Origin: Clostridia bacterium
Lineage (GTDB): Bacteria > Bacillota > Clostridia > Monoglobales > Monoglobaceae
Length of the DNA stretch: 51,407 nt
Assembly (NCBI GenBank): GCA_017622215.1
Contig: JAGARO010000003.1
Coordinates: 1 to 51,407 of the forward strand
Direction: 5' to 3'
A program made the position numbers and the translations under genes. The notes beneath the pieces were generated by a model. It was not told where the DNA came from and ran no database searches. It saw only the letters and a list, made by a program, of their open reading frames with translations. This document shows, piece after piece, positions 1 to 9,941 of the stretch (its first letter is position 1; the number at the start of each line of letters is the position of its first letter).

Positions 1-12
1 ACGAGGGCGCCC

Positions 13-41
13 TTGACATGGCAAAAATTCCGTGCTATATT
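13..41 (+). promoter_or_regulatory. Inward-facing promoter in left terminal repeat
   Basis: TTGACA at 13-18, 17-base spacer, TATATT at 36-41, preceded by TG one base upstream (extended -10). Transcription would start near 48, just before the 49-80 hairpin, and run into the truncated acyltransferase. The same promoter occurs inverted at the right end. Confidence 0.7.
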
Positions 42-48
42 GCAATTA

Positions 49-80
49 GGCAGGAAAGCCATAATCTGGCTGTTCCCGCC
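49..80 (+). ncRNA. Stem-loop at predicted transcript start in repeat
   Basis: A GC-rich imperfect hairpin with an AGCC/GGCT inner stem and GGC/GCC outer pairs begins at about the predicted +1 of the repeat promoter. It lacks a T-tract, so it is not an ordinary terminator. It may be a structured leader or small RNA, or a recognition hairpin of a mobile repeat. I do not recognise the family. Confidence 0.4.
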
Positions 81-141
81 CATAAAATTTGAATATTTTA
101 TCATAGAAAAATTGAATTTACAGAAAATTTCTCACACTGCC

Positions 142-785
142 GAAAAAACAGGATTACAAGAATAATTATTTTCCTTTTGGCTGTGGCGGTCGCCCTTGTT
201 TCAGGCTTTTGGGAAAATGCAGGTTATAAATATAGTCTCTCAAGAATTTTAGTTTATACTCCATTCTTTCTTCTGGGCTATTACGGACGAAAAGAGGGGA
301 TAGAAAAACTTAGGGAGATAAAATGGGTGAAATATCTTGCTCTTGTAATTTTTATTTCCTTTATAATATACATTGAATTTGTGGCGAAGAATTTTCACAC
401 AAAATGGCTGTATTCAGCCTATCCTTTCTCTCAGGCAGGGTACAATATTGGCATAAGATTCCAGATTTTACTTTGGGGTTTTCTTATGACCCTTAGTTTA
501 TTTGCAATTATCCCTGACAAAGAAAGTTTTATAACAAAGCTGGGTAAAAATTCAGGCAACATATATTATCTTCATGGATTTTTGGTAAGAGCATTATTTT
601 ATACTGAATTTTTTGAAAAAATATCATTTGATTTTGCTATTGCAACAGTTTTTGCTCTTGCAGAAATACTGATTTTTTCAGGAAATTACATAACAAAACC
701 TCTCAATTTTATCATTTCGGGACAGGTTTTCATAAATTTGGTCAAATTGCCTGAAAAAATGTTAAAAAAATATCATAAATTATAA
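142..785 (+). pseudogene. 3' fragment of acyltransferase-3 family membrane protein
   Basis: About 210 residues of a polytopic membrane protein. The hydrophobic segments and the stretch FFLLGYYGRKEG followed by more membrane helices resemble the C-terminal half of acyltransferase-3 proteins, which O-acetylate or O-acylate surface glycans using acyl-CoA. Full-length members have about 330-380 residues, so the N-terminal half is missing. The frame stays open back to about base 93 inside the repeat, but family resemblance begins only after 141, which suggests the repeat interrupts the gene. A TTG at 177 is the first start-like codon but has no good ribosome binding site. It ends 10 bases before the nifJ promoter. 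It could be translated as a fragment, but I treat it as broken. Confidence 0.65.
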
Positions 786-794
786 GAAAAATGT

Positions 795-823
795 TTGAAA
801 TGGTTGACAAAGTATGTTATAAT
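795..823 (+). promoter_or_regulatory. nifJ promoter
   Basis: TTGAAA at 795-800, 17-base spacer, TATAAT at 818-823 with an extended TG. This gives a leader of about 75 bases before nifJ. Confidence 0.7.
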
Positions 824-906
824 ATTGTCGGTGAAATTGTAAATACTTTTTTACCAGAAGCTATTATGAAAAATAATTTAAATTACAATACAAGGGGGAA
901 ACTTAA

Positions 907-3900
907 ATGGCTAAGAAATTTAAGACCATGGATGGTAACAACGCTGCTTCACATTGCGCCTATGCCTTTACTGAAGTTGCTGCTATCTATCCAATTACTC
1001 CTTCATCAACAATGGCTGAAGTTGTTGACGAAATGAGTGCAAAAGGCCAGAAAAACATTTTTGGCGAAACTGTTGACGTAGTTGAAATGCAGTCTGAAGC
1101 CGGTGCTGCCGGTGCAGTTCACGGTTCACTTCAGGCAGGTGCTTTAACTACAACATTCACTGCATCACAGGGATTATTACTTATGATTCCTAATATGTAT
1201 AAGATTGCAGGTGAATTACTTCCTGCTGTTTTCCACGTTAGTGCAAGAGCTCTTGCTGCTCACGCTCTTAACATTTTCGGCGACCATCAGGACGTTATGG
1301 CTTGTCGTCAGACAGGCTTTGCTTTACTTGCTTCAGGTTCAGTTCAGGAAACTATGGACCTTGGCGGTGTAGCTCACCTTGCTGCTATTAAGGGAAAGGT
1401 TCCTTTCCTCCACTTCTTTGACGGTTTCAGAACTTCACACGAAATTCAGAAGGTTGAAGTTATGGACTATGAAGACTTAAAGGGTCTTATCGACTGGGAT
1501 AAGCTTAAGGAATTCAAGGATAATGCATTAAACCCAGAACATCCTGTTCTCCGTGGTACTGCACAGAACTCCGATATCTACTTCCAGGGAAGAGAAGTTG
1601 CTAACAAGTATTATGAAGCTGTTCCTGATATCGTTGCTGATTACATGGCTGAAATCACAAAGATTACAGGCAGAGAATATAAGCCATTCAACTACTACGG
1701 TGCTCCTGATGCTGAAAAGGTTATCATCGCTATGGGCTCTGTATGTGAAACAATCGAAGAAACTGTTGATTACTTAATGGCTAAGGGCGAAAAGGTTGGT
1801 GTTGTTAAGGTTCACCTTTACAGACCATTCTCAGCTAAGCACTTCTTCAATGTAATTCCTACAACTGTTAAGAAGATTGCTGTTCTCGACAGAACAAAGG
1901 AACCAGGTGCTCCTGGCGAACCTCTCTACCTCGATGTTAGAGATTTATACTACGGAAAGGAAAACGCTCCTGTTATCGTTGGCGGTCGTTACGGTCTCGG
2001 TTCAAAGGATACAACTCCAACTCAGATTGCTGCTGTATTTAACAACCTTGATGCTGCTCAGCCAAAGACAAACTTTACTATCGGTATCGTGGATGACGTT
2101 ACAAACCTTTCTCTTGAACTTCCTGAAAAGGTTAATGCTGCTCCTGAAGGCACAACAAGATGTAAGTTCTGGGGCTTCGGCTCAGACGGTACTGTTGGTG
2201 CTAACAAGGACGCTATCAAGATTATCGGTGATAACACTGACCTCTACGCACAGGCTTACTTTGATTATGACTCAAAGAAGTCCGGCGGTGTTACAATGTC
2301 TCACTTAAGATTCGGTAAGAAGCCAATTAAGTCAACTTATCTCCTTGATGAAGCTGACTATATCGCTTGTCATAAGCCTGCTTACATTCACCAGTATGAT
2401 GTTTTAGAAGGTCTCCGCAAGGGCGGTACTTTCCTCCTCAACTGTGTATGGTCACCAGAAGAACTTGAAGAAAAGCTTCCTGCTGATATGAAGAGATATA
2501 TCGCTGAAAACGAAATCAACTTCTACACAATCAACGCTGTTGATGTTGCTGTTAAGGTTGGTCTCGGTCCTAACAGAATCAACATGGTTACACAGTCTGC
2601 TTTCTTTAAGCTTGCTAACGTAATTCCATTTGATCAGGCTGTTGAATACATCAAGAATGCTATCAAGAAGACATACGGCAAGAAGGGCGACGAAATCGTT
2701 AAGATGAACTGTGACGCTGTTGACGGTGCTATTGAAGCTCTTGTTAAGATTGAAGTTCCTGCTTCTTGGAAGGATGCTGTAGACGCTCCTGCTGAAAAGA
2801 AGGATGTTCCAGAATTCATCACAAAGATTGTTGAACCTGTTAACGCACAGCGCGGTAACAAGCTCCCTGTTTCTACATTCGTAGGTATGGAAGATGGTAC
2901 TTTCGAAACAGGTACATCTGCTTACGAAAAGAGAGGCGTTGCTGTTAACGTTCCTGTTTGGGATATTACAAAGTGTATCCAGTGTAACCAGTGTTCACTC
3001 GTTTGTCCTCACGCAGCTATCCGTCCTGTTCTTTTAACTGAAGAAGAGGCAGCTAAGGCTCCTGCAGAATTTGAAATGAAGGATGCTACAGGCTTCCCTG
3101 GTAAGAAGTACAGAATTCAGGTTTCTCCTATGGACTGTCTTGGTTGTGGAGTTTGTGCTGAAGTTTGTATCGCTAAGGAAAAGGCTCTCGTTATGAAGCC
3201 ATTTGACGAAGTTGAAAAAGAAGCTTCTAACTGGGATTTTGCTATGACAGTTTCATCAAAGCAGGATGAAATTGATGTTGCTAAGAACATTAAGAACTCA
3301 CAGTTCGCACAGCCAATGCTTGAATTCTCGGGCGCTTGTGCTGGTTGTGGTGAAACACCATATATTAAGCTTATCACTCAGCTCTTCGGTGACAGAATGA
3401 TGGTTGCTAACGCTACAGGTTGTACATCAATCTGGGGTGGTTCTGCTCCTTCAATGCCATACTGTAAGAACGAAAAGGGTCAGGGTCCAGCTTGGGCTAA
3501 CTCACTCTTTGAAGATAACGCTGAATTCGGTCTTGGTATGGTTAAGGCTAACAAGAAGATCCGTCAGACTTTAGTTCACAGAATGGAAGCTGTTATGGAT
3601 AAGGTTGACGCTAAGCTCGCTGACGCATTCAAGGCTTGGATCGAAGGTAAGGATAACACAGAAGCTTCTAAGGCTGCTGCTGCTGACATTAAGGCTCTTA
3701 TTAAGGATGCTGATATGTCAATTCCTGAAATTAAGGAAATCGCTGACAGAACTGACTTCCTCGTTAAGAGATCACAGTGGGTATTCGGTGGCGACGGTTG
3801 GGCTTACGATATCGGTTACGGCGGTCTTGACCACGTTATCGCTGACGGCGACGATATCAACATCTTCGTTGTTGATACTGAAGTTTACTCAAATACAGGC

Positions 3901-4422
3901 GGTCAGTCTTCAAAGGCTACACCTACTGCTGCAATCGCTAAGTTTGCTGCATCTGGTAAGAAGGTTAAGAAGAAAGACCTCGGTATGATTGCTACAACAT
4001 ACGGCTATGTATATGTAGCTCAGATCGCTCTTGGTGCTGATATGAACCAGGCTCTTAAGGCTATTAAGGAAGCTGAAGCTTACCCAGGCCCATCACTTAT
4101 TATCGCTTACGCTCCATGTATCAACCATGGTATTAAGATTGGTATGGCTAATACAATCTTAGAAGAAAAGAAGGCTGTTCAGACAGGCTACTGGCACTTA
4201 TGGAGATACAACCCAGAGCTTAAGGACGAAGGAAAGAATCCATTTATCCTCGATTCTAAGGAACCAACAGGTACAGTTGCTGACTTCTTAAACGGCGAAA
4301 ACAGATACCTCCGTCTTAAGAAGGAATTCCCAGAAATCGCTGTTGAACTCTTTGATAAGGCTGAAAAAGACTTATTAGAAAGATACGAAGTTTATAAGAG
4401 AATGGCTTCTATGGAATATTAA
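907..4422 (+). CDS. nifJ: Pyruvate:ferredoxin (flavodoxin) oxidoreductase
   Basis: Cytosolic homodimeric PFOR, 1171 residues (full length for the family). It converts pyruvate and CoA to acetyl-CoA and CO2 and reduces ferredoxin, the central step of clostridial fermentation. The pyrimidine-binding domain is N-terminal and is followed by the gamma domains. Two 4Fe-4S motifs are visible: CIQCNQCSLVCP (about 688-699) and CLGCGVCAEVC (about 744-754). CAGCGE (about 810) and the C-terminal TPP-binding region GGDGWAYDIGYGG (about 961) followed by DTEVYSNTGGQSS complete the active site. The ATG at 907 follows a GGGGG ribosome binding site. Strongly biased codon use (AAG for Lys, GCT for Ala) suggests very high expression. 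The gene is monocistronic, with its own promoter and terminator. Confidence 0.98.
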   Translation: MAKKFKTMDGNNAASHCAYAFTEVAAIYPITPSSTMAEVVDEMSAKGQKNIFGETVDVVEMQSEAGAAGAVHGSLQAGALTTTFTASQGLLLMIPNMYKIAGELLPAVFHVSARALAAHALNIFGDHQDVMACRQTGFALLASGSVQETMDLGGVAHLAAIKGKVPFLHFFDGFRTSHEIQKVEVMDYEDLKGLIDWDKLKEFKDNALNPEHPVLRGTAQNSDIYFQGREVANKYYEAVPDIVADYMAEITKITGREYKPFNYYGAPDAEKVIIAMGSVCETIEETVDYLMAKGEKVGVVKVHLYRPFSAKHFFNVIPTTVKKIAVLDRTKEPGAPGEPLYLDVRDLYYGKENAPVIVGGRYGLGSKDTTPTQIAAVFNNLDAAQPKTNFTIGIVDDVTNLSLELPEKVNAAPEGTTRCKFWGFGSDGTVGANKDAIKIIGDNTDLYAQAYFDYDSKKSGGVTMSHLRFGKKPIKSTYLLDEADYIACHKPAYIHQYDVLEGLRKGGTFLLNCVWSPEELEEKLPADMKRYIAENEINFYTINAVDVAVKVGLGPNRINMVTQSAFFKLANVIPFDQAVEYIKNAIKKTYGKKGDEIVKMNCDAVDGAIEALVKIEVPASWKDAVDAPAEKKDVPEFITKIVEPVNAQRGNKLPVSTFVGMEDGTFETGTSAYEKRGVAVNVPVWDITKCIQCNQCSLVCPHAAIRPVLLTEEEAAKAPAEFEMKDATGFPGKKYRIQVSPMDCLGCGVCAEVCIAKEKALVMKPFDEVEKEASNWDFAMTVSSKQDEIDVAKNIKNSQFAQPMLEFSGACAGCGETPYIKLITQLFGDRMMVANATGCTSIWGGSAPSMPYCKNEKGQGPAWANSLFEDNAEFGLGMVKANKKIRQTLVHRMEAVMDKVDAKLADAFKAWIEGKDNTEASKAAAADIKALIKDADMSIPEIKEIADRTDFLVKRSQWVFGGDGWAYDIGYGGLDHVIADGDDINIFVVDTEVYSNTGGQSSKATPTAAIAKFAASGKKVKKKDLGMIATTYGYVYVAQIALGADMNQALKAIKEAEAYPGPSLIIAYAPCINHGIKIGMANTILEEKKAVQTGYWHLWRYNPELKDEGKNPFILDSKEPTGTVADFLNGENRYLRLKKEFPEIAVELFDKAEKDLLERYEVYKRMASMEY

Positions 4423-4452
4423 AACGGGCATTTGTCTATAAATGACGCCTTT

Positions 4453-4484
4453 GAGCAGACTCGAAAGAGTCTGCTCTTTTTTTG
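4453..4484 (+). terminator. nifJ intrinsic terminator
   Basis: A perfect 10-bp stem GAGCAGACTC/GAGTCTGCTC with a GAAA tetraloop is followed by seven T. Confidence 0.95.
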
Positions 4485-4513
4485 TTTGCATTTTGTATGG
4501 TATGTGGTATAAT
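4485..4513 (+). promoter_or_regulatory. Promoter for DUF1643 gene
   Basis: TTTGCA at 4485-4490, 17-base spacer, TATAAT at 4508-4513 with extended TG. It lies directly after the nifJ terminator. Confidence 0.6.
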
Positions 4514-4614
4514 GGAGAAAATGGAACAAGGTGTCCGTTTTATAGGACAGATAGTAAATTATAATATAATCAGAAAGAAAACAAATGTTGTTTTATGATT
4601 TGGAGGTAATAGAA

Positions 4615-5550
4615 ATGAGTGAGAGAAATATTAAATATCCTGATTTTGTAGACGTGGAAAACATTAAAGTTGAAAACTATGGCTACGACGATGAAAAGTT
4701 TAGGTTTCTCTTAAAAGTTCCTTTCAAGACGGATAGCAAGAATTATTTAAGGGTGATAATGAAAAACCCTAGTGTTGCAAATGAACAAAAATGCGATATG
4801 ACAATGATAAAAGTATGCAATGCTACATACAAGGCAGGATTTGATGGGGTATGGATTATGAATCTGTTTCCTTATCGTGCAACATATGCGGTAGATGTAT
4901 ATAGCAAATTTTATGAAGCGGACAAAGCACTTTATGAAATGGCAATATCAACTAATAAGCAGATAATCAAGGAGCTTTGTACCGACAGTGAAGTTATATT
5001 TGCATGGGGAACTAATACCATTCGTAAAACCAAAGCTTTTGATATGGTATATGATCAAATGGCGAATGATGTTATAGAAATTATTGAACATTGTGCAAAG
5101 GGTGCATGCTCACCTTGCCTTGATAAATCTGCTAAGCATCCAATTCACGCTTTAAGATGGTGGAACACTATACTAGAAGAAAAAGCGGAAACCATAGAAG
5201 ATGTAGACGATATGAAAGATGAGAAACACATGGTTTTGCATAGGAATATGTTTGGTCCATCTGCAGAGGTTTGTAATTCTAACCCTAAAGATCTTGAGAT
5301 TTATTGCTATAAGAGAAATGAGATTTGCGTTCCTGATTGCACCGGATGTGAATATTTTCGAGAGTCTGAAATGGGCAATGGAATAGCTTGTGAATGGGAG
5401 GATTTTGATGGGAATTTCTCATATAATGAAAGTGTAATTCGGAACGATGAAAAGGTTCTTGAGTACGACAGGGTACAGTATGCAAAAAAATGCTCTTGCA
5501 AAGAAGATGTAGATAAATATATGAACTGGATAATAAATTACGAAAAATAA
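4615..5550 (+). CDS. DUF1643 domain protein
   Basis: A 311-residue soluble protein of unknown function. The N-terminal half has the DUF1643 pattern: IMKNPSVAN, then a D-T-like segment, then VWIMNLFPYRAT, and later FAWGTN. The C-terminal third is not part of the usual domain. It carries clustered cysteines (CNS, CYK, CVPDCTGC, CEW, CSCK) that could bind zinc. I chose the ATG at 4615 because GGAGG at 4602-4606 sits 8 bases upstream; an in-frame upstream ATG at 4585 has no such site. It has its own promoter and terminator and no evident partner. DUF1643 genes are often accessory, but base composition here matches the flanks. Confidence 0.75.
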   Translation: MSERNIKYPDFVDVENIKVENYGYDDEKFRFLLKVPFKTDSKNYLRVIMKNPSVANEQKCDMTMIKVCNATYKAGFDGVWIMNLFPYRATYAVDVYSKFYEADKALYEMAISTNKQIIKELCTDSEVIFAWGTNTIRKTKAFDMVYDQMANDVIEIIEHCAKGACSPCLDKSAKHPIHALRWWNTILEEKAETIEDVDDMKDEKHMVLHRNMFGPSAEVCNSNPKDLEIYCYKRNEICVPDCTGCEYFRESEMGNGIACEWEDFDGNFSYNESVIRNDEKVLEYDRVQYAKKCSCKEDVDKYMNWIINYEK

Positions 5551-5579
5551 TTTTGTAATATGGCTTGGTGCAAACCCAA

Positions 5580-5605
5580 AGAGGACGAATTTGTCCTCTT
5601 TTTTT
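5580..5605 (+). terminator. Terminator after DUF1643 gene
   Basis: Stem AGAGGAC/GTCCTCT with a six-base loop, followed by seven T. Confidence 0.9.
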
Positions 5606-5665
5606 GTTGGGGGAAATTGTTAGGGGGTTTATGCCCTGCAGATTGGATTTTTTCTCCAAAAGGGG

Positions 5666-5694
5666 TTGAACTCTGGGGGAAATTCTGTTATAAT
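5666..5694 (+). promoter_or_regulatory. valS promoter
   Basis: TTGAAC at 5666-5671, 17-base spacer, TATAAT at 5689-5694 with extended TG. The leader would be only about 22 bases, so there is no room for the T-box that often controls valS in Firmicutes. Confidence 0.75.
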
Positions 5695-5722
5695 TACTCT
5701 GTATGAAAGGGGTTGCTTTTTA

Positions 5723-8347
5723 ATGAAAGAATTACCAAAAACCTACGAACCTAAAGCGGTTGAAGATAGAATATATAAAACTTGGGTGGACAACGGCTAT
5801 TTCCACACTAAAATTGACAAGGACAAGACTCCTTTTACCGTTGTAATCCCACCGCCAAACGTTACAGGACAGCTCCACATGGGACACGCCCTTGACGAAA
5901 CTTTCCAGGATATTATTATCCGTACAAAGAGAATGCAGGGATATGCTGCTCTCTGGGTGCCTGGAACTGACCACGCGGGTATTGCTACACAGATTAAGGT
6001 TGAAGAAAACTTAAGAGTTAACGAAAACCTTACAAGATATGATTTAGGAAGAGAAAAGTTCTTAGAGCGCGTTTGGGACTGGAAAGAACAGTACGGTAAC
6101 CGTATTATCAACCAGATTAAGCGTCTTGGCTGTTCCTGTGACTGGGAAAGAGAACGCTTTACTATGGACGAGGGTTGTTCTAAGGCTGTTCGTGAGGTAT
6201 TCGTTAACCTCTACGAAAAAGAGCTCATCTATCAGGGCACAAGAATCATAAACTGGTGTCCTCATTGCCGTACAGCACTCTCTGACGCTGAAGTTGAGTA
6301 TGCTGAACAGGCAGGCCATTTCTGGCACATCAAGTATCCTATCAAGGATTCTGACGGCTTTATTGAGGTTGCTACAACAAGACCTGAAACTATGCTCGGG
6401 GATACAGCTGTGGCTGTTAACCCTGCTGACGAAAGATACAAGGATTTAGTGGGCAAAACTCTTATTCTCCCACTTATGAACACAGAAATTCCTGTGATTG
6501 CCGATGAATACGTTGACCTTGAATTCGGTACAGGTTGCGTTAAGATTACTCCTGCTCACGACCCTAACGATTTTGAAGTTGGTAAGAGACACGGCTTAAA
6601 AGAAATCCGCGTTTTAGACGACGACGCTAAGGTTGCAGGCACAGGCACAAAATATGACGGCATGGACCGCTACGAAGCAAGGAAAGCTATGGTTGCTGAC
6701 CTTGAAGCCCTTGGACTTCTCGTTTCAATAGAAGACCACAGCCACAACGTCGGACAGTGTTACCGTTGCGGAACTACTGTTGAACCTTTAACTTCTAAGC
6801 AGTGGTTTGTTAAAATGGAACCTCTTGCAAAGGAAGCTATTAAGGCTGTTGAGGGCAGGGATACAGAATTTATTCCTGACAGATTCTCAAAAATTTATAT
6901 GCACTGGATGGAAAATGTCCGCGACTGGTGTATCTCAAGACAGCTCTGGTGGGGACACAGAATTCCTGCTTTCTACTGTCAGGACTGTGGTGAAACAACT
7001 GTTTCTAAAACTGATATCTGCACTTGTCCGAAGTGCGGTGGCGCTGTTAAACAGGACGAGGACGTGCTCGATACATGGTTCAGTTCTGCACTCTGGCCAT
7101 TCTCAACACTTGGTTGGCCTGATAAGACAGAGGACCTTGATTACTTCTACCCTACATCTGTTCTCGTTACAGGCTATGACATTATTTTCTTCTGGGTTGC
7201 AAGAATGATTGTTTCAGGTCTTGAACATATGGGACAGACTCCGTTCAAGCACGTTTACATCCACGGTCTTGTTCGTGACAGTCAGGGCAGAAAAATGAGT
7301 AAATCTTTAGGCAACGGTATTGACCCGCTTGAAATGGTGGATAAATATGGTGCTGACGCTTTAAGATTTACACTTGCAACAGGTAATTCACCTGGTAACG
7401 ATATGAGATTCTACGAGGAGAGAGTTGAAGCCAGCAGAAACTTCGCTAACAAAATCTGGAACGCGTCAAGATTTGTTATGCTTAACCTTTCTATCGACAA
7501 GAATGAGCTTCCTGAAATGGATGCACTTAAGATTGAGGATAAATGGATTCTCCACAGATTCAACGAGCTTGCGAAGGCTGTTAACGACAACCTTGAAAAG
7601 TATGAGCTTGGTGTTGCTGTGCAGAAGCTCTATGACTTTATCTGGGACGAGTTCTGTGACTGGTACATTGAACTTATCAAGCCAAGATTCTTTGAACAGA
7701 ACGAAGATAATATTACTGCGCAGAAGGTTATTGTGTACGTTTTATCTAACACACTTAAGCTTCTCCACCCATTTATGCCATTTATCACAGAGGAAATCTG
7801 GCAGGCACTCCCACACGATGGCGAAAGTATTATGATTTCAGAGTTCCCTGTATTTGATGAAAAGCTTGTGTTCCCTGAGGCTGAAAGCAAAATGAATGTT
7901 ATCATGGACGCAATCAAGGGCATAAGAAACAGAAGAAACGAAATGAATGTTCCTCCGTCAAAGAAGACAAAGCTTTATATTGTAACTGATGCTCCTGAAA
8001 TCTTTGAGGCAGGCAGAATTTTCTTTGAAAAGCTTGCAAGCGCTTCCGAGGTTGTTATTTCTGCCGATAAGGCAGGCGTTCCTGAAAACGCTGTTTCAGT
8101 TGTAGTTGGTAAGGCTGAACTCTTTATGCCTGTTGACGAGCTTGTTGATAAGGCTCAGGAACTTGACCGTTTAAATAAGGAAAAGGCAAGACTTGAAGGC
8201 GAAATTAAGAGAGTTGAAGGAAAACTTTCAAACAAGGGATTTGTTGATAAGGCTCCTGCAGCTGTTGTTGAAGAGGAAAAGGCAAAGGGCGAAAAGTATA
8301 AGGAAATGTATGCGAAAGTCCTTGAAAGTATCGAAAATCTTAAATAA
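5723..8347 (+). CDS. valS: Valyl-tRNA synthetase
   Basis: Class I aminoacyl-tRNA synthetase of 874 residues that charges tRNA-Val. The HIGH-type motif is HMGH at about 52-55 (in [13 protein letters not shown]) and KMSKS is at 524-528. The editing domain lies between them, and the C-terminus has the valyl-specific coiled-coil arm ([17 protein letters not shown]). A zinc-knuckle-like segment CPKCGG precedes the second half of the catalytic domain. The ATG at 5723 follows AGGGG by about 10 bases. The longer frame from 5666 starts inside the promoter and cannot be right. Confidence 0.98.
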   Translation: MKELPKTYEPKAVEDRIYKTWVDNGYFHTKIDKDKTPFTVVIPPPNVTGQLHMGHALDETFQDIIIRTKRMQGYAALWVPGTDHAGIATQIKVEENLRVNENLTRYDLGREKFLERVWDWKEQYGNRIINQIKRLGCSCDWERERFTMDEGCSKAVREVFVNLYEKELIYQGTRIINWCPHCRTALSDAEVEYAEQAGHFWHIKYPIKDSDGFIEVATTRPETMLGDTAVAVNPADERYKDLVGKTLILPLMNTEIPVIADEYVDLEFGTGCVKITPAHDPNDFEVGKRHGLKEIRVLDDDAKVAGTGTKYDGMDRYEARKAMVADLEALGLLVSIEDHSHNVGQCYRCGTTVEPLTSKQWFVKMEPLAKEAIKAVEGRDTEFIPDRFSKIYMHWMENVRDWCISRQLWWGHRIPAFYCQDCGETTVSKTDICTCPKCGGAVKQDEDVLDTWFSSALWPFSTLGWPDKTEDLDYFYPTSVLVTGYDIIFFWVARMIVSGLEHMGQTPFKHVYIHGLVRDSQGRKMSKSLGNGIDPLEMVDKYGADALRFTLATGNSPGNDMRFYEERVEASRNFANKIWNASRFVMLNLSIDKNELPEMDALKIEDKWILHRFNELAKAVNDNLEKYELGVAVQKLYDFIWDEFCDWYIELIKPRFFEQNEDNITAQKVIVYVLSNTLKLLHPFMPFITEEIWQALPHDGESIMISEFPVFDEKLVFPEAESKMNVIMDAIKGIRNRRNEMNVPPSKKTKLYIVTDAPEIFEAGRIFFEKLASASEVVISADKAGVPENAVSVVVGKAELFMPVDELVDKAQELDRLNKEKARLEGEIKRVEGKLSNKGFVDKAPAAVVEEEKAKGEKYKEMYAKVLESIENLK

Positions 8348-8353
8348 TTGAAA

Positions 8354-8390
8354 AAAGCAGTCGGATTTTTTCTCCGACTGCTTTATTTTG
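8354..8390 (+). terminator. valS terminator
   Basis: Long stem AAAGCAGTCGGA/TCCGACTGCTTT with a T-rich loop and a short T-rich tail. Confidence 0.9.
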
Positions 8391-8402
8391 TCTTAAATTT
8401 GG

Positions 8403-8432
8403 GCACGGTTTTTGTGAAGCCGTGCTTTTTTT
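8403..8432 (+). terminator. Second tandem terminator before spoIIA operon
   Basis: Stem GCACGG/CCGTGC, 11-base loop, then seven T. It separates valS from spoIIAA. No clear sigma-A promoter is visible between it and spoIIAA, consistent with a sporulation-specific (sigma-H) promoter that I could not pin down. Confidence 0.75.
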
Positions 8433-8469
8433 ATGTTTTAATATTTATATAGACTATAAGGAGGTAAAT

Positions 8470-8832
8470 ATGAATACAAGAATAGAGTATGCAGGGAATA
8501 CACTTGTGGCAAAGCTTGAGGGTGAACTTGACCAGCACGTAGCTACTGAACTTCGCACAAGGCTAGATGATGAAATTTCAAAGCATAATATTATAAATCT
8601 GATTTTTGACTTTAAGGGCGTAACCTTTATGGACAGCTCGGGAATTGGCGTGATTGTAGGGCGTTACAAGAAAATTCAGGCACGGGGCGGGACTACTATG
8701 GTTATCCGTGTTCAGCCACAGGTTGACAGAGTTTTGGAAATTTCGGGAATAAAGAAAATACTTATGTGTAGCAGGGAGGGAGAAAACCGTGGAGAATTAT
8801 ATGAAGTTGCAAGTACCGGGGAAAACATCTAA
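8470..8832 (+). CDS. spoIIAA: Anti-sigma F factor antagonist SpoIIAA
   Basis: A 120-residue STAS-domain protein that, when dephosphorylated, binds SpoIIAB and frees sigma F in the forespore. The phosphorylation motif MDSSGIGV is present and Ser56 is the expected target. The ATG at 8470 follows AAGGAGG at ideal distance; an in-frame upstream ATG in the terminator region is rejected. It overlaps spoIIAB by 44 bases, indicating translational coupling in the classic spoIIAA-spoIIAB-sigF operon. Confidence 0.95.
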   Translation: MNTRIEYAGNTLVAKLEGELDQHVATELRTRLDDEISKHNIINLIFDFKGVTFMDSSGIGVIVGRYKKIQARGGTTMVIRVQPQVDRVLEISGIKKILMCSREGENRGELYEVASTGENI

Positions 8833-9211
8833 CGAATCCTTTGTCCGTGCAACTGTGGGCGCTTTTGCCTCACAGCTTGACCTGAGCTTAGAGGAAATGG
8901 CGGATATTAAAACTGCTGTTTCCGAGGCAGTTACAAACGCTATAATTCACGGCTATGAGTGTCAAAAGGGCGTTGTAACTGTGGAATGTAAAATTATAGG
9001 AGAGGAGCTTGAAATTAAGGTTATAGACCAGGGGATTGGCATAGAAGATGTTGAACTTGCCATGAAGCCTCTTTATACTTCTAAGCCTGAGGAGGAGAGA
9101 AGCGGTATGGGATTTACCGTTATGCAGACCTTTATGGACAGACTTGTTGTGGAGTCGGCTTTAGGAGAGGGCACAAAAATTACAATGACAAAGAGAGTTG
9201 CCAATGGATAA
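8789..9211 (+). CDS. spoIIAB: Anti-sigma F factor SpoIIAB
   Basis: A 140-residue GHKL serine kinase/anti-sigma factor. It phosphorylates SpoIIAA and holds sigma F inactive before forespore engulfment. The ATP-binding N box is [12 protein letters not shown], followed by DQGIGI (G1 box) and [12 protein letters not shown] (G2 region). I chose the GTG at 8789: it follows GGAGGGAG by about 7 bases and gives an N-terminus that aligns with other SpoIIAB proteins. The ATG at 8801 is the alternative. It overlaps spoIIAA and, by 8 bases, sigF. Confidence 0.95.
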   Translation: MENYMKLQVPGKTSNESFVRATVGAFASQLDLSLEEMADIKTAVSEAVTNAIIHGYECQKGVVTVECKIIGEELEIKVIDQGIGIEDVELAMKPLYTSKPEEERSGMGFTVMQTFMDRLVVESALGEGTKITMTKRVANG

Positions 9212-9920
9212 TCTTGAACTTATTCGGAGAGGAAAGCAGGGCGACGAGGAGGCAAAAAATCTCCTTGTGGAGAATAACACGGGACTTATATGGAGTATTG
9301 CAAGGCGTTTCTTCGGCAGAGGCTATGAGCCCGAGGACCTGTTCCAGACAGGTGCTTTAGGCCTTGTAAAAGCCATTTATAAGTTTGACGAAAGCTTTGG
9401 CGTTCAGTTCTCTACATACGCTGTGCCCTTGATTATGGGGGAAATAAAGCGTTTTATTCGTGATGACGGAATTATTAAGGTGAGCCGAAGTATTAAGGAG
9501 TTATCCGTTCGTGCTATGGCTGTTTCGGAGGCAATTACAAAGGAAACAGGGGAAGAACCCTCGGTTAAGGCTATTGCAGAAAGGCTTGGGGTGAGCCCCG
9601 AAGAACTTGCTGTGGCTCTTGATGCAGGGGCAAGACCTGAATCCCTGAACGCTGTAACTGACGACGGAAACAGCGAGGGCAAGGCTTTAATGGATAAGCT
9701 GGAATGCCCTGAAAATTATGAGAAAAATATTATTGACAGGCTTGTGATAGAGGGAGCACTTAAGGAATTTCCGCAGCGGGAACAAAAAATTATAATCTTA
9801 AGGTATTTTAAGCAGAAAACTCAAAGCCAGATTGCCCAAAGTCTTGGCATTTCACAGGTGCAGGTATCACGCCTTGAGAAGAAAATATTAAAGGAATTAA
9901 AAGAAAAAATTTGTGGATAA
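9204..9920 (+). CDS. sigF: Forespore RNA polymerase sigma factor F
   Basis: A 238-residue sigma-70 family factor with region 2 ([26 protein letters not shown]), region 3 and region 4 helix-turn-helix ([27 protein letters not shown]). Gene order after spoIIAA and spoIIAB identifies it as sigma F rather than sigma G. The ATG at 9204 overlaps the spoIIAB stop by 8 bases; an in-frame TTG at 9198 is less likely. Its presence shows the host has at least the early sporulation programme, which matters for the interrupted spoIIID at 39.7 kb. Confidence 0.95.
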   Translation: MDNLELIRRGKQGDEEAKNLLVENNTGLIWSIARRFFGRGYEPEDLFQTGALGLVKAIYKFDESFGVQFSTYAVPLIMGEIKRFIRDDGIIKVSRSIKELSVRAMAVSEAITKETGEEPSVKAIAERLGVSPEELAVALDAGARPESLNAVTDDGNSEGKALMDKLECPENYEKNIIDRLVIEGALKEFPQREQKIIILRYFKQKTQSQIAQSLGISQVQVSRLEKKILKELKEKICG

Positions 9921-9941
9921 GAAAGGTATAGATGCCTGTTT

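Larger units (their letters stand above)
2..141 (+). repeat. Left copy of 140-bp inverted terminal repeat
   Basis: This segment is an exact reverse complement of the last 140 bases of the window (51268-51407). It holds a promoter-like TTGACA (13-18), a 17-base spacer and TATATT (36-41) with an extended -10 TG, then a strong stem-loop (49-80, AGCC/GGCT core) and an AT-rich stem-loop (82-101). No protein is convincingly encoded inside it. Identity stops abruptly at 141/142, where an acyltransferase reading frame begins. The repeat probably continues outside the window, so its true length is unknown. Confidence 0.95.

Noticed and set aside
791-1036. Short plus-strand frame overlapping the nifJ start
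   Set aside because: It begins in the promoter spacer and overlaps nifJ in another frame with no homology.
5606-5722. T-box leader for valS
   Set aside because: The promoter at 5666-5694 leaves a leader of about 22 bases, and no T-box sequence is seen.
9911-9919. DnaA-box-like TGTGGATAA near the sigF end, suggesting oriC
   Set aside because: A single box inside a coding region is expected by chance. No dnaA, dnaN or box cluster is present, even though the rpmH cluster is in the window.
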